Counted from the stretch's first letter, positions 22,821 to 34,070 are shown. The stretch is 64,000 bases of DNA from Imbricaverruca yamaguchii (GCA_034440575.1 JAOTOL010001599.1:1582501-1646500); one strand, 5' to 3'. Notes: generated by a model not told the origin, from the sequence alone. Program-made: numbers and translations.

Positions 22821-23154
22821 ATGAAGCTAGAGCAGACATTCCAGTCTGCAATGCACGGCGAGCCACGCCCCACAGTCCCATGGTCGTCACCGACGCTGGC
22901 GTCCATAGCAGAGGCAGGAGAGGCTTCCAAAGCTGCCGAGCTTGCAGGCAAGTCCACGCCTTCCGGGCAGGGTGGCGACGTCGGCCTCGTTCCAGACGAC
23001 CCGACCGTGCCGACCGTGAGCGGCAAAACGCCGCAGGCGGCCGCCGCACGGACATGGTGCCGGAATAATTACGGGCCGGCCAGTCCCGCCCACCGCGCCC
23101 GCATGTGGCGCGACGACCGTGCGGGTTCGCCGGTTTCGCCACGGGCCGCTGCAC
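22821..23154 (+). CDS. Low-confidence open frame, unidentified
   Basis: A plus-strand frame opens at ATG 22821 and reads SSPTLASIAEAGEASKAAEL followed by a Gly/Pro/Thr-rich segment. It then continues into the downstream minisatellite, where it loses meaning. Composition is protein-like, but third-position bias is weak, no splice site marks its limits and no family is recognised. It may simply be non-coding sequence that happens to be open. Confidence 0.2.
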
Positions 23155-23545
23155 CAGCTGAGCGCATCGGGTATCTACCGAGCTACGGACAGGTGGACCG
23201 CTCCACCGGCTGTCAGCTGAGCGCATCGGGTATCTACCGAGCTACGGACAGGTGGACCGCTCCACCGGCTGTGCTGAGCGTCGGGTATCTACCGAGCTAC
23301 GGACAGGTGGACCGCTCCACCGGCTGTCAGCTAGCGCACAGGTGTCACCAGCTACGGAAGTGACCGCACCGGGTATCTACCGAGCTACGGACAGGTGGAC
23401 CGCTCCACCGGCTGTCAGCTGAGCGCATCGGGTATCTACCGAGCTACGGACAGGTGGACCGCTCCACCGGCTGTCAGCTGAGCGCATCGGGTATCTACCA
23501 AACCACGGACAGGTGGGCCGCTCCGCCAGCTGTCAGCTGAGCGCA
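23155..23545. repeat. Minisatellite, ~59-bp unit
   Basis: Six to seven copies of GAGCGCATCGGGTATCTACC, GAGCTACGGACAGGTGGACC and GCTCCACCGGCTGTCAGCT. The third and fourth copies carry deletions and the last copy is diverged. Confidence 0.92.
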
Positions 23546-24799
23546 ACAGAAGAGCTTTACTAAATCCCAGCCAAATCATAATAGGAAGGACAGTTTGGAT
23601 AATTGAAGATTCTATTCAGCTCCGGATCATGCCGGGAGCTCAATCGTCTTTCTTTGTTGTTGTTGCAAACTGATGAAATTTTGCCACAGTTTCGAACATC
23701 CATGTTTCCAGAGATATTTGAAATAGTACAAGAGGATTCAGGTAGATGTATTTTATGCAACGCCATAGGCGCAATAAAAAATGTCAGGAAGTTTTGGAAT
23801 GCATCCCTTTGCCCTGGCGGCGTCCGCGCAAAAAAAAATAACTCGCGAAGACTCATGATGTTCCCATTCCGCGATCTGCCACATTTATGCGTACAGCCGG
23901 GCCATTAGGCCAGTCGAGAGTTTCTCTCTTCCGATCTGATCTCATATGATTGGGGACTGGTAGGACACTCGTAGGACACTCGATGGACTCGCAGATTTTC
24001 CTGATCCCAGCACATCGCGCCGATACAGAACGACAGTTGCCCAGAAGCCCGGCTACCTTGGCTGTCATGGGCTGTCGAAGGCGGACCTGCCCTGAGTGGC
24101 TTTCAGCCACATCAATATCGACACGAATCTGGTTCTACTGACGCAGACAATTACGTCGAGTTGCTTGCGTACACATCGGGTTTTCACAATGGTTTCACCA
24201 TGCGTTAATGGTCATTATAAAGCGCAATTATAGAGTTTTATTGCTTCGTGTGTTTTTTTTATCGCAGGTTGTGTTCACCGAATAATTACTAGTGGGCGGT
24301 TCGTGAAAAGGTGCCCAATATGGTGATCAGATGAAAGGCTCCTGGAGGTGGAGTATCGTTGAGAGTGCATGCGTAGCTACGAACTGGGAGGTTGGTGGGG
24401 GGGGGGGGCTCACTGGAGGTAAGGAGGGCCCATGGCGGACAGAACCAGTCAGTTTTGTAAGATGCATTTAAAAGGAAAATCAAATCACGCCCAGAAACCA
24501 AACTTAAATCACACGGTGAGAAAACTTTCCTGAGTCCAATACAATATGACCAAAATATGCTTTCTGTGCGACAGTATACTTATGTTGCGATTAAAGCAAA
24601 CTTGGACGAAAAAACACGCTAGGCACTTTTCTTTTGAAAGTTGATACCTTTTAGTGCATCCTACTCAGCACGCGAGATCAAGGGCTGAGGTGGGAGCCCT
24701 TGGAGCTCGGGTTAGATGGTAGCACGCTTTGACAGAGTTCTAAATTACGCCGGCGTTCGCAAGTGTTCAGGGAAAGAGGTAGATGACTGTGGCAGTGCG
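23546..24799. other. Unique spacer
   Basis: AT-richer non-coding sequence. It contains a poly-G run near 24398-24409 and short A/T runs. No exon, element or array was recognised. Confidence 0.45.
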
Positions 24800-25918
24800 C
24801 TCAAAGGTGGCTGATGATTCGAACACGGTCAGAACACAATCCGGACACGGTTCGGGCACAACCCGGACATGGCCCTGACATGTTGCAGACACGAGCCTGA
24901 TACAGCCCGGACACGTTCCGGACACTGACCGGAGATGTCCCGAATACGGACCTGACACGCTCTGGACACGTCCAGGATCGGACACTGATCGGACACGACC
25001 AGACACTGACCGGAGATGTCCCGAACACGGACTGATTCGGATCGGACACGGCTCGGACGCGGCCCCGTCACGTCCAGGACACGTCCATGAACGGACACTG
25101 ATCAGACACTGATCAGACACTGATCAGACACTGATCAGACACTGATCAGACACGGACCAGACACGGACCGGACACGGACCGGACACGGACCGGACACGGA
25201 CCGGACACGGACCGGACACGGACCGGACACGGACCGACACGGACACGGACCGACACGGACACGGCGGACACACCGGACCGGACACGGACCGGACACGGAC
25301 CGGACACGGACCGGACACGGACCGGACACGGACCGGACACGGACCGGACACGGACCGGACACGGACCGGACACGGACCGGACACGGACCGGACACGGACC
25401 GGACACGGACCGGACACGGACCGGACACGGACCGGACACTGACCGGACACTGACCGGACACGGACCGGACACGGATCGGACACGGATCGGACACGGATCG
25501 GACACGAGACCGACCGGACACGGACCGGACACGAATCGGACACGAATCGGACACGGATCGGACACGGGCCGGATACGGACCGGATACGGACCGGATACGG
25601 ACCGGACACGGACCGGACACGGACCGGACACGGACCGGACACGGACCGGACACGGAACGGACACGGAACGGACACGGAACGGACCGGACACGGACCGGAC
25701 ACGGACCGGACACGGACCGGACACGGACCGGACACGGACCGGACACGGACCGGACACGGACCGGACACGGACCGGACACGGACCGGACACGGACCGGACA
25801 CGGACACGGACCGGACACGAACCGGACACGGACCGGACACAGACCGGACACGGACCGGACACTGACAAGACACGGACCGGACACTGACCGGACACTGACC
25901 GGACACGGACCGGACACC
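24800..25918. repeat. Minisatellite, 11-bp unit (GGACACGGACC), ~1.1 kb
   Basis: A near-perfect core from about 25130 to 25915 holds some 70 copies of GGACACGGACC with single-base variants (TCGG, ACTG, TACG). A much more diverged portion at 24800-25130 suggests an older edge. All three minus frames are open for 250-300 codons (V-R-S-V-S-G-P-C-P), an arithmetic consequence of 11 not being divisible by 3. Confidence 0.95.
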
Positions 25919-26224
25919 TGTTGCAACAGTAGCTCGACAGTCAACACGGACGGCTACACAGCCGTTCATTGAACAGCTCCCGCCGCGACAAAGACGGAAT
26001 GGAAAGCAGGTTGTGGAAAACAAGCGAATTTGCTAGATTGCGAGAAATGCCGAGGTTAAATGTACAAGCACGACAAGAATATGGCGCTTTACCGCCAACC
26101 GACAGCACAATGGAACAAGAAGTCGTGAAGGCCGAGATAAAGGAAGTGAAAGGCGCACCCGCAATTACAACTTTGACAAATAACAGTGATAGTCACCAGT
26201 GGACGACCGCCACGTTAAACGGTC
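25919..26224. other. Short unique interval
   Basis: A plus-strand frame from 25969 encodes an unremarkable charged peptide and continues into the next array. No splice sites or motif are convincing. Confidence 0.35.
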
Positions 26225-26760
26225 ATTATGTCAAAAACGTCTCGCCATTCCTGATGTCAGGCCGAGTACGTCCCGTTATAGCCGTTGTCAGCCCAAATAT
26301 GTCTCGCTATAGCCGGTGTCAGCCGAAACATGTGTCGCTATATCTGATGTCCTGATTCATTTTTTTTCAGTGTTTACATCGGGTTAATACATCGACAAAT
26401 CAGTATTTCTATACCAAATACGTCTCGCTATAGCCGTTGTCAGCACAGATACGTCTCGCTATAGCCGGTGTCAGCCCAAATACGTCTCGTTATAGCCGGT
26501 GTCAGCCCAAATACGTCTCGTTATAGCCGGTGTCAGCCCAAATACGTCTCGCTATAGCCGGTGTCAGCCAAAACACGTCCCGCTATAGCCGGTGTCGGCC
26601 CAAACACGTCCCGCTATAGCCGGTGTCGGCCCAAACACGTCCCGCTATAGCCGGTGTCGGCCCAAACACGTCCCGCTATGCCTGGTGTCGGCCCAAACAC
26701 GCACCGCTATAGCCGGTGTCGGCCCAAACACGTACCGCTATAGCCGGTGACGCCACAAAA
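26225..26760. repeat. Minisatellite, 31-bp unit
   Basis: About 14 copies of CGCTATAGCCGGTGTCAGCC + CAAATACGTCT, with an unrelated ~70-bp break at 26352-26420. CGTCTC is replaced by CGTCCC in later copies, so the array has two sequence subtypes in order. Confidence 0.92.
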
Positions 26761-27150
26761 TCGGCCACGCAACCACACATTACGTCTGGGAGTAACCACG
26801 ATAACCGCCTCAACAACATCCTTTGTACCAACCATTTCTCCCGTAAGAAGGCGTGCCAAGTGGGCTGGCTTTCGACAGGCTGCATTGAACACCCGAGAGG
26901 TGAATAAACTTGTTGGAATTTCTGCCATCACTGGCGTGGAAAATCGCTCCGAGCGTTTCCAGCCCGGGTATGCACGAATCACCTGCCCGACGTGCGGGGA
27001 TCGGGCGAGTGCCCTTGGTTTGCTAGCTGGCCGCAGTGTCGCAGTGGTCTCTGTGCAGTCCAGCTCGTCAGCGCCGTTGATACATCCGAGCGGCAGTTGT
27101 GGCCGTTTGCACACCACGATCGCCGCCCACGCACGCTCCGACAACGCGCT
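26761..27150. other. Spacer with an open minus-strand frame
   Basis: A minus-strand frame crosses this interval and contains CINGADELDC, superficially like the end of an LDL-receptor class A module. The rest of the module is absent and the frame continues through the SINE-like sequence next to it, so no gene is called. Confidence 0.35.
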
Positions 27151-27164
27151 GGTGTGTGGAGTCA

Positions 27165-27240
27165 GCGCCTCAGTAGCCGGGTGGCTGGCGCGATTAGTTC
27201 GGAACTGAAGGTCTAGAGTTCGACTTCCGCCGGCTGCTGG
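27165..27240 (+). mobile_element. tRNA-like SINE head (fragment)
   Basis: TAGCCGGGTGGCTGGCGCG resembles an RNA polymerase III A box, and AGAGTTCGACTTCC, 45 bases on, a B box. CTGAAGGTCTAGAGTTCGA is the layout expected between anticodon arm and T arm. No TSD or tail was found, and the array that follows at 27285 hides the 3' side. Confidence 0.5.
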
Positions 27241-27284
27241 ACGGCCGGCGCCTCCGGCGGCTACCTGACGAGTTTGGCACTGTC

Positions 27285-27590
27285 GCCGCAGCATCAGCAG
27301 CCGTGGGCGCCACGCCGCAGCATCAGCAGCCGTGGGCGCCACGCCGCAGCATCAGCAGCCGTGGGCGCCACGCCGCAGCATCAGCAGCCGCGGGCGCCAC
27401 GCCGTAGCATCAGCAGCCGTGGGCGCCACGCCACAGCATCAGCAGCCGGGGGCGCCACGCCACAGCATCAGCGGCAGCAGCATCAGCGTCCCCGGGCGCC
27501 ACGCCACAGCATCAGCAGCCACGGCTGCCACGCCGCAGCATCAGCAGCCGTGGGCGCCACGCCGTACCATCAGCAGCCGCGGGCGTTAGC
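27285..27590. repeat. Minisatellite, 29-bp unit
   Basis: About ten copies of GCCGCAGCATCAGCAGCCGT + GGGCGCCAC with small indels. Frames on plus are open over the array. Confidence 0.93.
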
Positions 27591-27724
27591 GCAATGGTTT
27601 GCACCCATGCACGACTCACCAACATGGAGTAACTCCAGCCCGCAACCCAGAAAGCTACTCAAGCAGATAGAGATACTACCTCGGTGGACTAATGTCACGG
27701 GTGCGAAAACGCATCGGGTGAGCA

Positions 27725-28060
27725 AGTGTCACATCCATGACCTCGAACGGAGCGAGCAGAGTTCACATACATGACCGCGAACAGTGTAAGCACGGTCACA
27801 GGTGAACGAGCAGGGTGAACTCAGTTCACAGATATGATCTCGACCAGGGTGAGCATAGCCACAGGCAGGACTACGAGCAGGGTAAGCACACTTCACAGGT
27901 ATAACCACGAGCAGGGTGATCACAATTAACAGGTATGACCACGAACAGGGTGAGCACACTTCACAGGTATGACCACGAACAGGGTGATCACAATTAATAG
28001 GTATGACCACGAACAGGGTGAGCACACTTCATATGTATGACCACGCATAGAGGAAGCGTA
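27725..28060. repeat. Minisatellite, 34-bp unit
   Basis: About nine copies of GGTATGACCACGAACAGGGT + GAGCACACTTCACA, increasingly diverged to the left. It appears related to the array at 28215-28745; the region between them contains retroposon copy d. Confidence 0.88.
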
Positions 28061-28147
28061 ATACATGGGAGGAACTAACTGACCAAATATCATGGGCATG
28101 ATCACGTAGACGAGCTGACCACAACTCACACGTATTACCACCACCTA

Positions 28148-28208
28148 ATGGGCGCTAAATGACCACACCTGGTCGATGCGCCCTAAAACTCAAATAACCA
28201 ACCAACCA
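28148..28208 (+). mobile_element. Ultra-short retroposon copy d (61 bp) with 11-bp TSD
   Basis: Plus-strand element starting ATGGGCGCTAAATGACC. Its arms GGGCGC and GCGCCC can pair, with an inner GACC/GGTC stem, and it ends CTCAAATAACCAACCAACC. Flanks ACCACCACCTA at 28137-28147 and 28209-28219 form an 11-bp TSD. Confidence 0.85.
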
Positions 28209-28214
28209 ACCACC

Positions 28215-28745
28215 ACCTAGGAACCAACAAAAAAACCATGGGTAGGGCATGAACGAGATGAACACCATTCATGGGTATGATCAGGTAGGGCTGGGCACGA
28301 CTCACGAGTATGAACAGGCAAAAGCTGACTAAAATCCACGGGTACATAGGAGCTGAGCACGACTCGGGGATACGAGCAGGTAGGACAAGCTGACCAAAAC
28401 CCACGAGTAGGTAGGTAGAAACCGAACACAATTTGCCGGTGTGAGCATATAGGGGCTGGGCATGATCCACACGCATGAGCAGGTATGGGCTGGACACGGC
28501 TCACGGAATGAGCAGGCACAAGGCGAACAAAGCCCACTGGTAGGCAGGGAAGTGCTGAGCACGACTCACGAGTAGATAGGCAGGAGCTGAGCACGACTTA
28601 CGGGTATGAGCATGCAGGGGCTGAGTACGACTCACGGATATGAGTGGGCAGGTGTTGAGCACGACTCACGAGTACGAGTGGGCAGGGGCTGAGCACGACT
28701 CACGGGTATGAGTGGGCAGGGGCTGAGCACGACTCACGGGTATGA
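28215..28745. repeat. Minisatellite, ~33-bp degenerate unit
   Basis: About fifteen copies of GAGCACGACTCACGGGTATG + AGCAGGCAGGGGCT with many variants on the left. The last three copies near 28645-28745 are almost identical. Confidence 0.88.
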
Positions 28746-29226
28746 GCAGGGACGCGCTGAGAGCACGGCTGAAGTGTGCCGTCCTGAGCGTGTTGCGCAT
28801 GTTCACACACGTCACCTCGTCCACAGGCAGCGTGGTGATGTTGTTCATGACACTGTCATCTCATCTGGCCTCGTCACATCACGGCACGGCAAGTCACGTC
28901 ACGACATGGTGCCGTACGTTGGTTCACATCCACAATGAGCCGACTAATTATCCAGCTCGGCAGCTTCTGTAGTCTCACTGCCGTGCCACTGAAGCGCGCA
29001 TCCTGAAGCTGGTTTGCCCATGCGGCGGAAGTTCTGCAGGTTCTGTCCTGGAGGTGTACCTCGTACTGGTACTTCGACAGGTACAGCGTCCTTACACTGT
29101 AGGTGATGCTGCTGGACTAAGCCGCACTTGGGTCTTGAGATGTATCGGTTGTTGGTGCGGTGGGATTCTTTGGGTAGATCCACCACCAGGCCGTCATCAG
29201 TCATCAGCCCGCCAACTCACAAATAG
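28746..29226. other. Spacer with a possible decayed coding segment
   Basis: A minus-strand frame at 28944-29204 encodes GLVQQHHLQCKDAVPVEV and NLQNFRRMGKPAS, which reads like a protein but is in lower-GC sequence. I recognise no family. It could be a dead transposon fragment. Confidence 0.3.
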
Positions 29227-29227
29227 C

Positions 29228-29330
29228 ACCAGGCGCGCCACCTCTACCCCTCGCCGGCGACCTGGTGACACCAGCTGGTGCTGCGGCTCGTGCCTCACCA
29301 GGCGCGCCACCTCTACCCCTCGCCGGCGCC
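29228..29330. repeat. Direct duplication, two copies of ~33 bp
   Basis: CACCAGGCGCGCCACCTCTA followed by CCCCTCGCCGGCG occurs at about 29228 and again at about 29298. Confidence 0.85.
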
Positions 29331-29765
29331 AACACCAGATATGAGCGCGCCACCCGCCGCGCGCCGAGCGGCTGGCGGCGACACGCCTGCTGGCCGTCAC
29401 GAGCCGTGACAGTGTCGTCACGCGGCGGCCGGCCGGATCACGTGACGCGGGCCAGCCGGCGGCCGGCGGCGCGCCATTAGCTGGGCGGTGACTGTGCTGT
29501 ACGATGGGCGCGACACCTCGCCAGTCGCCGGCGGCAGGCGGGGCGGACGACAGCACCGCTGAACGCCCGGATCACCGCCGGCCGTCGCCAACGTCGACCA
29601 CGAGCAGCCGGTATGCACCGGCACCTCGCGCCGTCCACAGCCTGCCTCATTTCACCTGGCCGCCGGTCTGGCTCAGACCACCGGGAGGCCCCACCCTTCG
29701 GCCGGCCCACGGCACCCTAACCCACCCGCTCAGGGAGAGGCCACTCTCCCACACGCCGACATGAC
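29331..29765. other. CpG-dense block
   Basis: Very GC-rich with frequent CG dinucleotides. An ATG-started plus frame at 29504-29764 (87 codons with stop) begins MGATPRQSPAAGGADDSTAE. No splice signals or family are recognised. It could be a CpG island or a first exon; I see no core promoter motif. Confidence 0.3.
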
Positions 29766-31010
29766 AACTAGTGCACGTGAGGTGCGTCATAGCCGGACAC
29801 ATGGCAGGGGTGGTGACGCGTGCTCATCTGGTGTTCGTCTGTTGTTCGCCACTCGGCCCGTGGTCCACACACAGTGCCAGTCTGACCCCGACAACACACA
29901 CAAAGCTTCGGCACACACCGGCTGACGGTCGTCCCAGACGGGCCGGATATGGAGGGGAGGGGGTGGAGGGGGCGGCCGCCGGCCCGGCTGGGTGGAGTGC
30001 CCCGCCCACACGGTCTCGCGCTGCACCGCGCAGTAGTAGGCGCCACCGGCGGCGTGTGGGCAGCACCAAACGCCAATCGCCGCACCTGACCCCGCAGGTG
30101 CGGCTGGCTGCGCCCCCTGGACGCACTCGGGGCATTCACGATTCACCCTCCGACAAGATCGCTGGTGTTCAAATCATGGGCGCGACTTGGAAACCAGTCA
30201 GCAAGCGGCATAGCAAATCTTCAATGACCTAACTTTCAGTTCTGTGACAGGCAGTAGATGTTGAGATCTACAAGCTTTGATGTTTGGTATGAAATCTGCG
30301 ATGAGCATCCGTGTTATTAAGGTTATCACCTATGGCGCCAGGTGGCGACGTATGTCGCAGTGCAGTGAGATGAGGCCAGGTGGCTGTGCATGTGACACCT
30401 ACCAGGTGTGCCTAGGCGGCTGTACATATGGTGGCGTTTGGGAATTTGGTAGGCGCCGATTTACTTACTCGACTATGACGGCTTTTAATGTGATTCCGTA
30501 GACAATGCACGAACTAGATACAGTGTACTTCAAACAGGAGTTGACGAAACACCTTTTGCAACGTCAGGAGAATGGCTTCTGACTACATTGTGAACACTGC
30601 ACATGTGCTTCACACGTGTTCTTATTGGTGGGGAACCGTTTGATTTACTGAATGCGTGTCCTATAAATTCCACCATTTTGGATATTGACGCGAGGCGCAG
30701 GACCGCTGATTCGACATGGATTGTCCTCAAGGTGTGTACTTAGTAAATAAACACATACACATGTAGGCTCCAGATGTGGCTAGGTAGCTGTATATGCGGC
30801 GGTTCCAAGGTCTGCCTCGGTGGTTATTTATGTGGCAGCTCCTACATCACATCACACTTCCATTAATGATTTCCGGCATTCTGAGTCCCTGTTCCTAGCT
30901 GATATACAGTGTGTTTCTGCTGTAAGGTCTTTTTAAACCAACACACCTAAGTCCCTTTTCTCTTCAATAGCATCCAATTCCCTCCCTCCCATTGTATATA
31001 TGAAATTCTC
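29766..31010. other. Spacer
   Basis: GC-rich to about 30130, with open frames on both strands and no motif, then ordinary AT-richer sequence. No element or array was recognised. Confidence 0.4.
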
Positions 31011-31024
31011 ACATCCAGATCCTG

Positions 31025-31990
31025 ATGCACAACCTTGCACTTATAGTTGAAAGACATCTGCCACTTGATCAGCCCACTTTTAGGTCAACCAAGTCTAGTC
31101 GAATATCCCACTCCTACCAGCTTGATCTCATCAGCAAATTTGAATACTCTATTCCTCAGCCCTACCTCAATATCATTCACAAAGTTGATAGAGAAGTGAC
31201 CCGAAACAGAGCCCTGTGGCACTCCACTCAGAACATCCTTCCAATCAGATTTACAACCATTTAACACTACCCTTTGTTTCCTTCCCCTCAACCATGCTTC
31301 AATCCAAACTAGAGCAATTCCAACAATTCCATGTTGCTGTAGTTGATGAATTAGCCTCCCGTGTGGAACTTTATCAAAAGCTTCGCTAAAGTCCAAGTAC
31401 ACAACATCCATCCTGCTTTGATTGTCTACTTCTTTTGGACTCCATGAAGTCCAATAGGTTAGTTAAAACAAAACCTTCGAGATCTAAATTCATGTTAAGT
31501 ATCCCTTAAAAGGTTGTGCTATCAAGATGACTGAACATTCTGCTTAACCAGCTTCTCAAATAGCTTCTCCTTAGTAAAGACTGATGTGAATTTCCTTCCC
31601 TCAACCATGCTGTAATCCAAACTAGAGCATTTCCAACAATTCCATGTTACTGTAGGTGATGAATTAGCCTCCCGTGTGGAACTTTATCAAAAGCTTCGCT
31701 AAAGTCCAAGTACACAACATCCATCCTGCTTTGATAGTCTATTTCTTTTGCAGCATACTCCATGAAGTCCAATAGGTTAGTTAAAACAAGACCTTCGAGA
31801 TCTAAATTCATGTTAAGTATCCCTTAAAAGGTTGTGCTATCAAGATGACTGAACATTCTGTTCAACCAGCTTCTCCAATATCTTCTCCTTAGTAAAGACT
31901 GATGTGAATTGTTTGCTTAGGGACTATCTACCTATATCACAATCATCAGCAACTATTTTACCGTCTGGTGTGTTCCACAACACATCGACC
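31025..31990 (-). mobile_element. LINE remnant (CR1/L2-type) with reverse-transcriptase core
   Basis: On the minus strand 31085-31411 encodes VVYLDFSEAFDKVPHGRL, WIEAWLRGRKQRVVLNG, SGVPQGSV and the catalytic-box remnant FADE in place of FADD. These are blocks of the non-LTR retrotransposon reverse transcriptase in canonical order. The upstream part of the ORF, seen near 31880-31975, gives TSVFTKEKILEKLVEQ and a TPDGKIVADD-like block, again typical of CR1/L2/Jockey-group ORF2. Stops, frameshifts, the altered catalytic box and an internal duplication make it inactive. Confidence 0.85.
31277..31909. repeat. Tandem duplication inside the LINE remnant, 2 x ~315 bp
   Basis: 31277-31590 and 31591-31909 are about 94% identical by eye. 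They begin TTTCCTTCCCCTCAACCATG / TTTCCTTCCCTCAACCATG and end GACTGATGTGAAT. The second copy keeps an ~8-bp stretch (TGCAGCAT) missing from the first. The unit runs across the finger/palm part of the reverse-transcriptase coding region. Confidence 0.9.
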
Positions 31991-32185
31991 AACATCCTTA
32001 TTTGCATACATTAGACGCATCATTAGGCAGGTGCAGCCAGGATATGCTCCATGCATTCTCTAGTAATGCGCGTAGCAGGGTTTATTGCAGACCGGGAAGT
32101 ATATGTCCCCGTCAAACTTTGGTAAACACAATGACGCAGAAAACTGAGTGTTTTCCAAAATGTTGTCGGGGGAAATGCAACACGA

Positions 32186-32252
32186 ACAGCATTGCTGAAT
32201 TCCTGACTCGAAGACAAATACCGTCCAACCAACTGGGCTATCTGGAAACCGC
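32186..32252 (-). mobile_element. tRNA-like SINE head (fragment)
   Basis: On the minus strand AGATAGCCCAGTTGGTTGG looks like an A box and GTCTTCGAGTCAGG, 20-25 bases on, contains the B-box core TTCGAGTC. The spacing is shorter than in a tRNA, so the head is deleted or the match is chance. No TSD was identified. Confidence 0.35.
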
Positions 32253-32435
32253 AGATGTTTGAGAACCTCAGTCGCAATGTTTAAGTATCATGTTCTGACA
32301 AGATAACCATAATTATGTTTCTGACGTACTTTGCTTTTCAGCGAGCTTTGGACCTTGCGACCAAGGAGCGGTACGATTCAGACTTTGGCAAGCAACATTC
32401 TCAATGTTATTTTTAGGGAGAAGAAGAGAGCATAC

Positions 32436-32546
32436 CTTCCTGGAGATGATCATGTCCATGATCGGTCTCGAAGCCACTAGCCCGAGCAGCTCGCCGTCGG
32501 CCCGAGCCACCACACGGTCGTGCGACAACGAACTCGACGACGCCGG
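32436..32546 (-). CDS. Internal exon candidate B of a minus-strand gene
   Basis: The minus-strand frame reads PASSSSLSHDRVVARADGEL followed by LGLVASRPIMDMIISRK, and ends AGGAAG|GTATGC, a good phase-0 donor. The chosen acceptor is CCGGGAG|CCG. It is 75 nt from the donor of the neighbouring exon, in phase 0, and the 75 nt between contain no stop, so the two blocks could also be one continuous exon. Codons are strongly G/C-ending. Serine-rich text followed by SHD recalls the SHDSIF motif of the upstream gene but is not enough to assign a family. Confidence 0.45.
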
Positions 32547-32621
32547 CTCCCGGTACGGCAGCGGCCGGGCAGCAGAATTAACGGGGTGGGGGCGTGCGCG
32601 TGCGTCGGCGCCCGGTCTCAC

Positions 32622-32740
32622 CTGCCGCTGCAGCTCCACGGACGGCATGTCACGGTCACGGTCGCGCACCGCCAGTCCGGCCCACACTGTGCGCCCGGCA
32701 GCCCCGAGCCCAGCTCGATTCCGGCCGACAGCGGCGATCA
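32622..32740 (-). CDS. Internal exon candidate A of a minus-strand gene
   Basis: The minus strand encodes GRTVWAGLAVRDRDRDMPSV followed by ELQRQ, ending in CGGCAG|GTGAGA, a near-consensus donor in phase 0. The upstream boundary is uncertain: AG dinucleotides near 32700-32745 give different phases and none has a strong pyrimidine tract. The product is not recognised. Its position between the CRACD-like exons at 36-39 kb and the exon at 9.5 kb on the same strand suggests membership of that gene, which remains inference. Confidence 0.4.
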
Positions 32741-33004
32741 CCGCGCGCGCTCTGACCAGTAGTCACGCATCGTTCGCCCGCCGCTGGAGACGCGGCCCCC
32801 GGTCGGCCGACGATGCGCAGGTCGGGAGGTCACGAGACACGGGGCACCGTCGGCGCGTCTGACCTGGCCAGGCGCTCGGTGCGACTCCGTCCACTCGTTG
32901 TGGCACACGCCCCTGTATGACTGACGTGACAGGCTTCGGAGGACTCTATAAATAAACCGCCGAGCGGGAAGTCAGCACTGCGGTGGGTGGTATTTGAGCC
33001 GGGA

Positions 33005-33330
33005 CTTTGTGTGCTGTCGGCCCGCCTGGAAGGTAAGCGAGTGACGGCTGGTCGGCCCGCCAGGAAGGTAAGCGAGTGACTGATGGTTGCCCCGCCTGGA
33101 GGCCAAGCGAGTGACGGCTGGTCGGCCGGCCTGGAGGGAAAACGAGTGACGGCTGGTCGGCCGGCCTGGAGGGAAAACGAGTGACGGCTGTTCAGCCATC
33201 TGGGGGAAGCGAGTGACTGCTGGTCGGCCCACCAGGAAGGGAAGCGAGTGCCTGCTGGTCGGCCGGCCTGGAGGGGAAGCGAGTGACGGGTGGTCGGCCC
33301 GCCTGAAGGGGACGCAAGTGGCGGCTGGAC
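33005..33330. repeat. Minisatellite, ~35-bp unit
   Basis: About nine copies of GTGACGGCTGGTCGGCCSGC + CTGGAGGGAAAGCGA with variants. Confidence 0.9.
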
Positions 33331-33900
33331 GTAGTGTAGCGGCCCGGAGTGTGGGATGCCGTAGTTGTCAAATGACCCTTTGCATGTTTATCGCGTTCTG
33401 GTAACGGTGACGGCTGCACTGCATGAAGCTCGTCAGGGGGCAGGGAATTGTGGGTTTAGACTACAAGTTACATTTGAGATTGTTTGTGATATGTTTGCAA
33501 AGTATCACACGATAAAACATAAAGGATGGAAGAGTAATTCGGTGCATGACCTGTGTGTTATGCGTAATTGTGGTGCTTTTTACTGTAATAAACAACGTCA
33601 TTCGCTGTAATGGTATTGCGCGCATATTTCGCGACGAGAAAACTAAATGGCCACCGTGACTGATGAATATTCGAATTTCTCGCTTTATCTGAAGACACCT
33701 TATTCTAAGCTCTGATGACTGGTCTAGAGTAGGCTTGGGTACTGTGAATATGTCACGAATTTCGATTGATAACCACCTTTCGTGATAATTATTAAATAGT
33801 CCTCGGCCTAGTCTCCAGATCGACTGAGAGACAGGTTTCTATATCCTGCTCAGTTGAGATGGGAGCTGATTACCTGCTCAGTTATTCGAGGTGCAAGTAT
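33331..33900. other. Spacer
   Basis: Ordinary AT-richer sequence with no recognised feature. Confidence 0.45.
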
Positions 33901-33904
33901 ATTT

Positions 33905-34070
33905 TGTCCAACCAATCAGGAAACACCTGTTCGTCTTCATACCACTGCTCCCCAATCAGGTACAGGTCATTCGTTTACCAAACCAATCGGCACACAGCTA
34001 TCCGTCTGGTCAGCCAATCGGCACATAGCTATCCCTCTAATCAGCCAATCAGCTACTAGATTGCTCAGTC
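33905..34070. repeat. Cluster of CCAATCRG-containing degenerate repeats
   Basis: At least six CCAATC motifs (ACCAATCAGG, CCCCAATCAGG, ACCAATCGGC, GCCAATCGGC, GCCAATCAGC) occur about 20-40 bp apart, in a degenerate repeat containing GGCACAYAGCTATCCSTCT. CCAAT is the NF-Y site, so a fortuitous or real regulatory role is possible. Confidence 0.7.

Noticed and set aside
24800..25918. Repeat protein V-R-S-V-S-G-P-C-P in three minus frames
   Set aside because: The same peptide repeat appears in all three frames because the unit is 11 bp; this is not coding.
27040..27110. LDL-receptor class A domain (CINGADELDC)
   Set aside because: Only a ten-residue resemblance; the other cysteines and the WxCD calcium motif are missing and the frame runs through SINE-like sequence.
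29331..29765. Promoter/CpG island of a gene starting at ATG 29504
   Set aside because: CpG density is high in many blocks of this window, including minisatellites; no TATA, Inr or downstream splice donor could be tied to it.
31085..31411. Active reverse transcriptase gene
   Set aside because: The catalytic box reads FADE, flanking ORF is disrupted by stops and a tandem duplication, and the element is truncated.
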